NCBI GenBank assembly: GCA_012517825.1
Contig: JAAYUG010000136.1
Span: 1-52,625, forward strand
Reading direction: 5' to 3'
Source: Bacteroidales bacterium
Lineage (GTDB): Bacteria > Bacteroidota > Bacteroidia > Bacteroidales > JAAYUG01
Length of the DNA stretch: 52,625 nt
The notes under the pieces are model-generated. The model worked only from the letters and a program-made list of their open reading frames with translations, did not search any database and was not told the origin of the DNA. Position numbers and translations under genes: made by a program. Position 1 is the stretch's first letter, and each line of letters opens with the position of its first letter. This document shows, in pieces, positions 25,501-32,749 of the stretch.

Positions 25501-27000
25501 AAGATAACCCGGCAATTTAACCAGGAGATCGTATTCACCTGCAGGAACTGTAATACTGTATTCACCGGCAGGGTTTGCGGTGGTTTTGTAAACAGTATCC
25601 CTTGTCAGGATCTGAAGAGCGTAAACGTTGGCTGTTTTAGTGCCTGCTTCCACCTTTCCGGGAAGAGCAACAATGCCCCTGATGGTGAATTTGCGGGGAT
25701 GAACTCCTGAGTAAATTTCAAATCGGAAAATATCAGCGCGCCCAAGTGTGTTATTTTCCAGGTATCTTGATATGTAGGCAAATGTTCCGTTTTTGACAGG
25801 AACAAAAAACTGGTCATTGTCGGTTGTATTGATCGGATATCCTGCATTTACGGGTACTGCCCATGAACCGTCATCCAGCAGGGTGGTGTAGTTTATGTCA
25901 TATCCTCCCATGTTCAGGTGACCGTAACTGCTGAAATACAATGTTTTGCCATCTTCGGTGATAAAAGGGGTGTCCTCATTGTATTTGGTATTGACTACCG
26001 GGCCGAGATTCACTGCAGGGCCCCAGTCTCCGTTGGGGGTACGGACCGATTTGTAAATGTCGAGGCCGCCAAATCCTCCTTTTCGGTTACTGGTAAAATA
26101 CAGGGTGGTTCCGTCGGCTGAAATGCAGGCATGGGATTCCCAGTACTTGGTGTTGATGTTGGAGTTCAGAGCCCGCACTTTGGTCCATTTCCCGTTTACC
26201 AGTTTGCTGGTGAAGATGGTGCCAAGATAATTGTCGTTGCTGTAGAAAAATGCTTCCGTGCCATCGGCTGAAAGGGAGCAGGGGTACATATCTCCGTCCA
26301 CACCGAGGTCGAACATAATATTCTCTGGCTCAGTCCATTGACCATTTACTTTTTTCGAGTAAAAAACCGCATCGTAGAACTGGAGTTTCCTGATAAAAAG
26401 CATGGAGGTTTCGTCGTGAGTTACCACCGGATTTGTTTCAGCGAAGCGGCTGTTAATGGGTTCGCCCAGGTTGACAAAGTCCAGATCAATAGGTTTTTTC
26501 ATGAGTTTAATGGCGTTCCGGCATGCTTCTATCTGTTCATCAACAAGGGTAGCATCATATATTTTGGGATCAAGGATTTTTCTGAAATGGGAGTAAGCCT
26601 CTATGGCCTCATCAATCCGGTTATTGACGAGATAGGCTTTGCCAAGGTAAAACCAGGCATCCAGGGGAGCCCGGGTTTCCTTAAAGCTGTTTTCCTTATA
26701 ATCTTTGGATACATTTTTTGTGGCCTGCTCAAGGTATCCGATGCTTTCTTCCTTCTGATACGGGTCATTCAGCAGGCAAACACCGATACGGTATTTCAGG
26801 TTGTCATTTTCGGGAAACAATTTTAAAAGCCGCATATAAATGGGCAGAGCTTCCTGGTATTCTTCAAAAAGAAAGTAGGATTCTGCTTCGAGGAAAGATT
26901 CCCTGGGATCAGGTTTCCGCGTTCTCTGGTCGGCTTTTTGCCCCTGAATATTCCCTGAAATCAGGAATAAAAGCAGGGATGCTACAGTCAAATATTTCAT
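22531..27000 (-). CDS. Giant TPR/PD40 protein with about twelve novel helical repeats and C-terminal membrane anchor
   Basis: 1489 residues. In order: signal peptide (1-20), TPR-like helices (32-165), PD40 propeller (about 175-430, blades such as SADGTTLYFTSNRKGGFGGLD), a carboxypeptidase-regulatory-like beta domain (about 437-515, with NPAGEYSITVPAGEYDLLVK), a further beta domain (about 545-630), an alpha-helical region from about 655 to 1442, then one membrane helix (about 1453-1472) followed by AEKKKRKKK. The helical region divides into about twelve degenerate units of 65-69 residues; the best-kept share G-x-L-x-x-x-L, a (D)P-x-x-x-G step and Y-L-(F/I)-x-x-A-x-x-x-G-(Y/F). I do not recognise these repeats. 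A cleaved N-terminus plus a stop-transfer helix predicts a periplasmic body held in the inner membrane by its C-terminus. It is the first of three paralogues, with no promoter box seen in the 195-bp upstream gap. Confidence 0.85.
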   Translation of the reverse strand: MKYLTVASLLLFLISGNIQGQKADQRTRKPDPRESFLEAESYFLFEEYQEALPIYMRLLKLFPENDNLKYRIGVCLLNDPYQKEESIGYLEQATKNVSKDYKENSFKETRAPLDAWFYLGKAYLVNNRIDEAIEAYSHFRKILDPKIYDATLVDEQIEACRNAIKLMKKPIDLDFVNLGEPINSRFAETNPVVTHDETSMLFIRKLQFYDAVFYSKKVNGQWTEPENIMFDLGVDGDMYPCSLSADGTEAFFYSNDNYLGTIFTSKLVNGKWTKVRALNSNINTKYWESHACISADGTTLYFTSNRKGGFGGLDIYKSVRTPNGDWGPAVNLGPVVNTKYNEDTPFITEDGKTLYFSSYGHLNMGGYDINYTTLLDDGSWAVPVNAGYPINTTDNDQFFVPVKNGTFAYISRYLENNTLGRADIFRFEIYSGVHPRKFTIRGIVALPGKVEAGTKTANVYALQILTRDTVYKTTANPAGEYSITVPAGEYDLLVKLPGYLPHIQRLLVPKDYKEGDIVLSSQLKLPPEEKTIAPETRITSEPPKLSVRQNSFSLKQPGPVRITITTENANTLEVNAFVDNQPVRSDLIPIEKKRFTYVYYPEPGLNVVVLTATGAGMQKASDTVFIDLQIPVQQKDVHKQLFTPGGKNLLDQLNQSGTENIRKALQNIRPEKMGNPSARELAGYLFMHADSLGFSQEEFLISLAYLSAHIPLDELIRRMQANSTGALRQELQKMDPAQLGISEGTQLINYLIEHAAEKGFTKQDVLHSLAMVAASDVVPGQQFIEKLSAFASGNSYAFLHNLQIPSSLKTIPSITDYLFEQAKASGIPESDLQMILVRAASTYPMNEWLEILIPYAGGNLRRFITNVPSLEKKLYSPEQLVRYLLDHTGEGKYTTGDLLEMFTGAATSEQNNVAAFREVLLHYSTNSLHTTISKLDPVKSGIHTNQGYADTLLRLAPLNGYSESEFLRMLTAAAFEGDPEDHLYRMAMMFPADTAGKLLSVDLQKHGISSLEELMRFIGSKKSPVRLNPATVNQTAANYLASRQVEMYLRKMIPLTNGNLRYQLEKTDPYKLGLASVPALVDHLFKQAPSGGYSEDELLQALKKTDDRLMLERAWNEMVFQADDTLADFIRENDYEIIKKFARSDYFNYITEALPAEKSDAVRKAIAMALSDKLEPAAVYDKMLSLSTGSIKTLLQSAQTKKLFLAPSFPGNIIESKRWGKSTTGEVFNLFLKAVASQEAGDLFTEMQDLADPSLKGYLSANGRKKLAFDSRTDLLESLFKVSTGQQFENRDIGILIGRIHERMLAENIAENFRLFVKQTSGKPLELKEEKTESIQELLLSILGNKQALGLTTEEINQFVFAFHDETELAWFKEKLSVYAEGALKNTIDHLIRSGHPFKNVYELIEWLYTNAPANGYSREDVVHLLVRIINDMLQDLLARISATERMQHKPFPVVPALGALLLIVLIILLLIAEKKKRKKKTENSTPIG
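22675..25038 (-). repeat. Coding region of about twelve degenerate 65-69-residue helical repeats
   Basis: Residues 655-1442 of the giant TPR/PD40 protein. Unit boundaries are set by a recurring small-residue/Gly-Asn/Ser step followed by Leu, for example TGALRQELQKMDPAQLG, GNLRYQLEKTDPYKLG, NSLHTTISKLDPVKSG and GALKNTIDHL. Mid-unit phrases also recur: LINYLIEHAAEKGF, LVDHLFKQAPSGGY and LIEWLYTNAPANGY. The DNA repeats are diverged, so these are old protein repeats and not a recent tandem duplication. Confidence 0.75.
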
Positions 27001-27195
27001 ATCTTAACTGAAGGTGAATTCTCCGGTTAAAATTAATTTAATTCGTTTATTTGCCAATGATTTCAGGTATTATTTTGACATAATAAGCGAAATAAAAGAC
27101 CAATAGAGAATTGGAGAAAACCAGGGCCAATACCGCCATATTTTTTGTCCGGCACAGCTTAAACAGGTATATGATTTGCAACACCTGTAATCACA

Positions 27196-28542
27196 TCATA
27201 TGGGTCGGTCGGGTGAAGCTTCTTCGAGCATTCGTGCAACTTCCCGGAGAAATTTTCCTCCCAGGGCTCCGTCAATAACACGGTGGTCGTAGGAAAGAGA
27301 AAACACACAAAGGCTTCGTATTCCTATGGACTCTTTTCCTTCCCACAGAACAACGGCCGGTTTTCTCCGGATTGCACCTATGGCAAGAATGGCCGATTCA
27401 GGCTGGTTGATGATGGGAGTACCTGTGAGGCTTTCGGCCATTCCGAGGTTGGTGATGGTGAAAGTGCCTCCGCTGGTTTCAGATGGGAGAAGCGCCCCCT
27501 GTCTTGCTCTTGCAACAAGGTCATTCAACCTAATGGCAATGCCGGAAAGGTTCAGCAGATTGGCTTTATGGAGTACCGGCACAATCAGGTTTCCGTCAGC
27601 CAAAGCAGTGGCAACCCCAATATTGATGTTCTTTTTTCTGAGGATTGTTTCTCCTTCTACCGAAACATTGATGCCGGGGAAATGGGCAAGGGTCTGAGCG
27701 ACAGCTTCAATAAACAATGCGGTGAAGGTAAGAGGAACACCATATTTTGCTTCAAAGTCTTTTTTGCGGGATTCTCTCCAGTTGACCAGGGTGGTGAGGT
27801 CGGCTTCGTAAAATGAAGTCACATGCGGGGCGGTAAATTTTGACTTCACCATATTCCGGGCAATGATTTTGCGAACCCGGTCCATTGGAATTACTTCCGT
27901 ATCTTCATCGCCGGGTATAGCCGCGGAAGGTTTTTCCTGATCAGCAGATATAGGGGCCTGGCCGGGGGGCATTTCTGCCGATAAATTCTCATGGCCCAGT
28001 TGCCGTGCTTTCAGGAAAGCATACAGGTCTTCCCGCGTTATTCTGCCTTCATGTCCTGTTCCTTTTATGGAGGCAAGTGATTCCATTCCGATGCCAAGCT
28101 CCTGAACGACCTTCCGTAAAAAAGGGGAAAGAAAGAAGCCCGGACCGTGATCTTTTGCAGGAGGGTACGGTTCAGAAGGGATCTTTTCTGTCGGAGTGTT
28201 TTGCGGTCGGGGGGAGAGTATTTCTGTTTCTTTTTCCGGCATCTGTTCGGAGGGAGGAGTGATTTCCCGGTCGGGAGCAGATATGTCTTCCAGAGTTCCT
28301 TCCGGTTGAAACAGGGCAATGGTTTCGCCCACCTTTGCAATATCCCCTTCTTTCTTAACAATTTTGCGGATTTTCCCTTTATGAGGTGCAAAGATTTCAC
28401 TGTCAACCTTATCAGTAGCTATTTCTACCAGCGGGGTGTCCTGTTCGACCGTGCTTCCCTCACCTACCAGCCAGCGTATAATGGAAGCCTCAATGATGCC
28501 TTCTCCCATAGAGGGGATTCTTATTTCGGTAAGAGTTGCCAT
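27196..28542 (-). CDS. Dihydrolipoamide acyltransferase (E2) of a 2-oxoacid dehydrogenase
   Basis: 448 residues with three domains. The lipoyl domain (1-78) has the lipoylation motif EIATDKVDSEI at Lys45; a Pro/Glu-rich linker follows; the E1/E3-binding domain (about 140-178) reads LSPFLRKVVQELGIG ... GHEGRITREDL; the catalytic domain (about 215-445) ends with SYDHRVIDGALGGKFL, giving active-site His420 and Asp424. It is probably the partner of the fused E1 at 12797-15214. Whether the complex acts on branched-chain 2-oxoacids or pyruvate cannot be decided here; the fused E1 type favours the former. The gap to the upstream glycosyltransferase gene is 9 bp. Confidence 0.93.
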   Translation of the reverse strand: MATLTEIRIPSMGEGIIEASIIRWLVGEGSTVEQDTPLVEIATDKVDSEIFAPHKGKIRKIVKKEGDIAKVGETIALFQPEGTLEDISAPDREITPPSEQMPEKETEILSPRPQNTPTEKIPSEPYPPAKDHGPGFFLSPFLRKVVQELGIGMESLASIKGTGHEGRITREDLYAFLKARQLGHENLSAEMPPGQAPISADQEKPSAAIPGDEDTEVIPMDRVRKIIARNMVKSKFTAPHVTSFYEADLTTLVNWRESRKKDFEAKYGVPLTFTALFIEAVAQTLAHFPGINVSVEGETILRKKNINIGVATALADGNLIVPVLHKANLLNLSGIAIRLNDLVARARQGALLPSETSGGTFTITNLGMAESLTGTPIINQPESAILAIGAIRRKPAVVLWEGKESIGIRSLCVFSLSYDHRVIDGALGGKFLREVARMLEEASPDRPI

Positions 28543-28551
28543 ATTGGATGG

Positions 28552-30525
28552 TTATCGGCCAAGTTTTCTGAATGCTTTTGCAATTATATAAAGGTCACGG
28601 GTAATCCGGTAATCGCGGGCGTAATTTATGTTCAGCGTATCGGCAAGTTCGGCGGAAAGTTTTCCGCTTTCGTACAGATCAGCAGGGGAGAGGATTCCGG
28701 GGCGCAGGGGGGGCAGTTGGTAGGCTGAATCAGGGATTCCGGAAAAATACCCCACCCAGGTATTTTTACCTGCCAAAACACGGAATATATTTCTGAGCAG
28801 GCGGAATGGCCGTGGGATGATCCAGGCGATGAAAGGAAAAACAAGCAGAAGGAGGAAAGCTATGCCGGAATCCATCAGTCTCTTGATTCGCCGAACCGAA
28901 GGACGAGCTATCAGGTTATAGCGCAGGGTGTAGATTGCTCCCGGGGAATCAATGCTGCTGCTGCCGATAACAGATACGCCTTCTTCCGGAGCAATTTTGA
29001 ATTCTGTTCGTGTTTCGCTCAGGCGGAGCATGTTTTCAATTACTTTACCTGAAGGGATATCCCGGGCACAGAAAATTATTTCGTCAACGGCATGCACTCT
29101 GATAATTTCGGGAAGCTGTTCAGGTGTTCCGAGGTAATCTGTTTTTGCATTATCGGTTCGTTTTTCAGAGACATATCCCGCCAGTTCAAAGGGCAGACCT
29201 GTTTCGTTGAGGAGGGAAGTAACCCGCTGAACTTCATCATATGACCCGGCAACAACAATTCTTTTCTTTTTCGGGAAGCTGAGGGCATTTTCTTTCCAGC
29301 CGGCCAACCGCATGATGATCCTTTCGAGAGGAAGGGCAATCAGTGTCCATAGGGTTCCCAGCAGGATAAGCGCCCTGGAAAACCGGAGTGAAGCGGGAAG
29401 AAGGGCATACACCACCAGAATGAAAAGGCTTCCTGCCAGTATTCCCCGGATAATTCTCCAGAGCCTGACCGGCGGTTCATAGCCTCCGGAATAGAACACT
29501 GTAACCAGCCATACAAAAACATAGGCCGGAACGACAAACTGCATGTATTCAGGGGGATAATAGTTCTTCTGCCCGAATTTGAATTCTTCCCAGAAAGGCC
29601 TGATCAGCATGTAGCCAAGATATATTACTGCAGCATCGGCTACCGGCAGGCTGATGCGGAAAAGAATCCGCTGCAGTGCCGAAAATCCTGCCCTGATCCA
29701 GATTGCCATGTGGATCAGCAGGGAGAAAAACCGGAAACTGCCTGAAGAAAAGTGCTTCCGGGCGAAAATCATCATGGCATTGTAAAAAGTATACACATAA
29801 TTCAGGCTTCCCTTTTTGGTGCTTTCTCCCTTGTAATGAATGATAGTTGTTTCAGGAAAATAATAATTTTCATAGCCCGCCTGTTTTATCCTCCAGGAAA
29901 GATCAATGTCTTCGCCATACATAAAGAATTCCTCATCGAGCAGTCCGGTTTTTTCCAGAGCCTCTTTACGGATAAACATAAAAGCACCGGGCAGAATGTC
30001 AATGGAATGAATCTGATCCGAAGGCAGGTGGCCGAGGTAGTATCGCCCAAAAATACGTGAACGGGGAAATAAAGAGGTCAGACCTGTGATTTTCCAGAAA
30101 GAAACCATAGGAGTGGGGAATCCTCTTTTTGATTCCGGCAGAAAATTTCCTTTTCCATCGATCATTTTGACACCCATTGCTCCGGCATCCGGATGGGATT
30201 CCATGAACCGGAAACATTTTTCAAGTGTGTCTTCTTCGATAACCGTATCGGGATTGAGCAAAAGAATGTATTTGCCTGAGGCAATTCTGATGCCCTGATT
30301 GTTGGCCCTGGAAAAGCCGACGTTTTGCTGATTTTCAATCAACCTGACCATGGGGAATTTCTCCCTTACCATGTGGCATGATCCGTCAACCGAGGCATTG
30401 TCAACAACAATTATCTCTGTTGAGAGGGAATGTGATGCCTTTAATACCGAATTAAGGCATTGCTCAAGAAAATGCCGAACGTTGTAATTGACAATGATAA
30501 CAGAAATATCGGTCACCGCCTGCAT
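28552..30525 (-). CDS. Family 2 glycosyltransferase fused to a degraded sugar-phosphate transferase-like region
   Basis: 657 residues. Residues 5-290 are a GT2 rhamnosyltransferase-like domain: DISVIIVNYNVRHFLEQCL, the metal-binding LLNPDTVIEED near 92 and MYGEDIDLSWRIKQAGY near 203. From about 290 the protein has membrane segments, a nucleotide-binding-like stretch (RIVVAGSYDEVQRV near 425) and a C-terminal part resembling WcaJ/WbaP phosphoglycosyl transferases (RRIKRLMDSGIAFLLLLVFPFIAW near 553). The catalytic KFRSM-type segment expected in those enzymes is not visible and that region is short. It probably works in surface polysaccharide assembly, with the C-terminal half as scaffold. The gap to lysA upstream is 86 bp. 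Confidence 0.82.
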   Translation of the reverse strand: MQAVTDISVIIVNYNVRHFLEQCLNSVLKASHSLSTEIIVVDNASVDGSCHMVREKFPMVRLIENQQNVGFSRANNQGIRIASGKYILLLNPDTVIEEDTLEKCFRFMESHPDAGAMGVKMIDGKGNFLPESKRGFPTPMVSFWKITGLTSLFPRSRIFGRYYLGHLPSDQIHSIDILPGAFMFIRKEALEKTGLLDEEFFMYGEDIDLSWRIKQAGYENYYFPETTIIHYKGESTKKGSLNYVYTFYNAMMIFARKHFSSGSFRFFSLLIHMAIWIRAGFSALQRILFRISLPVADAAVIYLGYMLIRPFWEEFKFGQKNYYPPEYMQFVVPAYVFVWLVTVFYSGGYEPPVRLWRIIRGILAGSLFILVVYALLPASLRFSRALILLGTLWTLIALPLERIIMRLAGWKENALSFPKKKRIVVAGSYDEVQRVTSLLNETGLPFELAGYVSEKRTDNAKTDYLGTPEQLPEIIRVHAVDEIIFCARDIPSGKVIENMLRLSETRTEFKIAPEEGVSVIGSSSIDSPGAIYTLRYNLIARPSVRRIKRLMDSGIAFLLLLVFPFIAWIIPRPFRLLRNIFRVLAGKNTWVGYFSGIPDSAYQLPPLRPGILSPADLYESGKLSAELADTLNINYARDYRITRDLYIIAKAFRKLGR

Positions 30526-30611
30526 CGTGGTTTAGCCAGGTGAAGGTACGAAAAAAAAAGTTGCCGTCCTTTTCTCCTGCGCTTCACATTCTGATGGCCA
30601 ATGGCTCGGGT

Positions 30612-31892
30612 TTATCCTGTTTTCTCCTCTTTCTTCAGGACGTTTTCTTTCGGGTCGAAAGCATAAAGAATTTGATTTCTGAGCAGGTCGTCGAGGGTTT
30701 CCCTCCGGGTGATGAGATAATCTTTTCCCCGATACAGCATTACTTCGGCCGGTCTGAGCCTGCTGTTGTAATTCGACGACATGCTGTAGCAATATGCTCC
30801 TGCATTGAGGAAGCAGAGAAAATCCCCCTCATGAATTTCCGGAATACGCCGGTTCCAAGCAAAGGTGTCGGTTTCGCATATATAACCTACCACAGTGTAG
30901 AGGCGTGGCTTTTTTTGCGGGCGCGATATATTGAGGATGTGATGATAAGCATCGTAAAACATGGGGCGAATCAGGTGGTTGAATCCGGAATCAACACCGG
31001 CAAAAACGGTGGAAGTTGTTTGCTTGATGACGTTCACCTTGACAAAAAAGAAGCCTGCTTCGCTGACGAGAAATTTTCCGGGTTCAAAAATCAGTTCGAG
31101 TTTGCGGCCGTATTCCTTGCTGAATTGCCGGAAACGCTTTGATAGTACCTGGCCGAACGACTGAATGTCAGTGAAATAATCATCGGGTTTATAGGGAACC
31201 TTAAAACCACTTCCGAAGTCGATATATTCCAGATCAGGAAACTGGCGGGCTGTTTCAAGCAGGATTTCGGCTCCTCTCATAAACACATCCGGATCAAGGA
31301 TGTCTGAGCCGGTGTGCATGTGAATGCCATGAATCCGGATGTTATAGGCGTCTGCAATCCGGTGCACATGGGCAATCTGATGAACGGATATCCCAAATTT
31401 TGAATCAATATGGCCGGTAGATATTTTATCATGTCCGCCTGCCATAATGTGAGGGTTGATTCTGATTCCGACAGGAACGCCGGAGCCGTAGGCATCACCG
31501 AACTGTTCCAGAATGGACAGGTTGTCGATATTCACCCGTACTCCTTTTTCAACCGCTGATTTGATTTCGTCAAACGAAACACCGTTGGGTGTAAACATGA
31601 TATCCTGGGGGGCAAACCCGGCCATAATTCCCAGTTCAACCTCCTGAAGGGATACCGCATCAAGGCCGGCTCCGAGCTGGTTAAAAAACCGCAATACATT
31701 CAGGTTGCTCAGCGCTTTGCAGGCATAATGAATGCGCAGAGGGCAGGTCTTGAATGCTTCAGCCAGTGCATTGTACTGGCGCTGCATGATGGAGGTGTCA
31801 TAGACAAAAAGGGGGGTTCCGTATTTTTTGCACAATTCTGCGGCAGGAATCCCGTCAATTTCGTATCGGTTATTCACCAGTTCGAGTGCCAT
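30612..31892 (-). CDS. lysA: Diaminopimelate decarboxylase
   Basis: A 426-residue PLP enzyme of the alanine racemase/ornithine decarboxylase fold-III group. It converts meso-diaminopimelate to lysine. The PLP lysine is Lys59 in HYACKALSN, the glycine-rich phosphate site is FGSGFKVPY near 225, the substrate-binding CETDTF motif is near 340, and the second-subunit tyrosine lies in GAYCYSMSSNYNSR near 375. Length is normal. A perfect -7 box lies 39 bp upstream. Confidence 0.95.
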   Translation of the reverse strand: MALELVNNRYEIDGIPAAELCKKYGTPLFVYDTSIMQRQYNALAEAFKTCPLRIHYACKALSNLNVLRFFNQLGAGLDAVSLQEVELGIMAGFAPQDIMFTPNGVSFDEIKSAVEKGVRVNIDNLSILEQFGDAYGSGVPVGIRINPHIMAGGHDKISTGHIDSKFGISVHQIAHVHRIADAYNIRIHGIHMHTGSDILDPDVFMRGAEILLETARQFPDLEYIDFGSGFKVPYKPDDYFTDIQSFGQVLSKRFRQFSKEYGRKLELIFEPGKFLVSEAGFFFVKVNVIKQTTSTVFAGVDSGFNHLIRPMFYDAYHHILNISRPQKKPRLYTVVGYICETDTFAWNRRIPEIHEGDFLCFLNAGAYCYSMSSNYNSRLRPAEVMLYRGKDYLITRRETLDDLLRNQILYAFDPKENVLKKEEKTG

Positions 31893-31930
31893 CGGCTAAT
31901 TTTTTGTTAAGGTTCATAAATCAACAGGGG

Positions 31931-31938
31931 CAAAGATA
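31931..31938 (-). promoter_or_regulatory. -7 box for lysA
   Basis: The minus strand reads TATCTTTG, a perfect TAnnTTTG, 39 bp before the lysA ATG at 31892. A short hairpin (ATCCC, 6-base loop, GGGAT) lies just upstream at 31960-31975. Confidence 0.5.
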
Positions 31939-32008
31939 GATAAATATGTTATACAGCATATCCCGCTGCAGGGATTAACCAGAAGGAATGTGAAAAGAGA
32001 GGAGAATG

Positions 32009-32632
32009 TTACTGGTTTCCTGCCTGAAAGGGCGTCCGGTTGATAATAGAGCGGGCCAGGGTGACTTCATCCGTATATTCAAGATCTCCTCCTGCCGGAA
32101 TTCCTCGGGCTAGGGTGGTCATGGTTACATGGAATTCCTGAAAACGACGGTACAGATAAAATCCGGTTGTATCGCCTTCCACAGTCGCCGGAAGCGCCAG
32201 GATGATTTCTTTTATTTTCCCCTGCTGAAGCTTGTTTTCAAGAGAGCTCAGCTGCATGTCGGAAGGTCCAATCCCTTCCATGGGAGAGATAATACAGCCC
32301 AATACGTGATAGATTCCATGGTATTGCCGGGTGTTTTCTATGGCCAGCACATCCCGTACATTTTCAACCAGGCAGACTGTGGAATGATCCCGGCCGGGAT
32401 CAGAGCAGATCGGGCATATTTCTTCTTCAGAAATGTTGTTACAGGATGCGCAGTAATGAATTTTTTCGCCCAGGTCAATCAGCGTCTGGCCAAGATTTTT
32501 CAGTTCTTCTTTAGGTTGTTTCAGCAAATGCAGTACAAGCCTGAGGGCAGTTTTGGTCCCGATTCCGGGAAGTTTTGAAAATTCCCTGACTGCCTGCTCG
32601 AAAATGCCGGAAGGATACTGGTATTGTGCCAT
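32009..32632 (-). CDS. recR: Recombination protein RecR
   Basis: A 207-residue DNA-repair protein acting with RecF and RecO to load RecA on gaps. It has the helix-hairpin-helix LPGIGTKTALRLVLHLL (21-37), a four-Cys zinc finger (Cys61, Cys64, Cys73, Cys76) and a Toprim domain (from 84; VCLVENVRDVLAIE, later ALPATVEGDTT). The C-terminal LARGIPAGGDLEYTDEVTL is highly conserved. It has its own -7 box upstream. Confidence 0.96.
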   Translation of the reverse strand: MAQYQYPSGIFEQAVREFSKLPGIGTKTALRLVLHLLKQPKEELKNLGQTLIDLGEKIHYCASCNNISEEEICPICSDPGRDHSTVCLVENVRDVLAIENTRQYHGIYHVLGCIISPMEGIGPSDMQLSSLENKLQQGKIKEIILALPATVEGDTTGFYLYRRFQEFHVTMTTLARGIPAGGDLEYTDEVTLARSIINRTPFQAGNQ

Positions 32633-32654
32633 GAATTGAGTTGAATAAGTGCAG

Positions 32655-32662
32655 CAAAGATA
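32655..32662 (-). promoter_or_regulatory. -7 box for recR
   Basis: The minus strand reads TATCTTTG, a perfect TAnnTTTG, 22 bp before the recR ATG. A TTG sits upstream at 32678-32680, but the spacer is only 15 bp. Confidence 0.5.
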
Positions 32663-32708
32663 CTACAAGCCTCCATTCAATCTGCTATTTTCTTCCGGTT
32701 TAGAGAAT

Positions 32709-32730
32709 AAGGATATTTTTATTATCCTTG
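32709..32730 (+). promoter_or_regulatory. Inverted repeat overlapping a near-consensus -7 box of the symporter gene
   Basis: AAGGATA and TATCCTT flank 7 bases (32709-32729). The right arm is part of TATCCTTG (32723-32730), one mismatch from TAnnTTTG, 19 bp before the symporter ATG. A dyad over the -7 box could be a repressor site. Confidence 0.35.
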
Positions 32731-32749
32731 CACGGCATAGCATTTTAAT

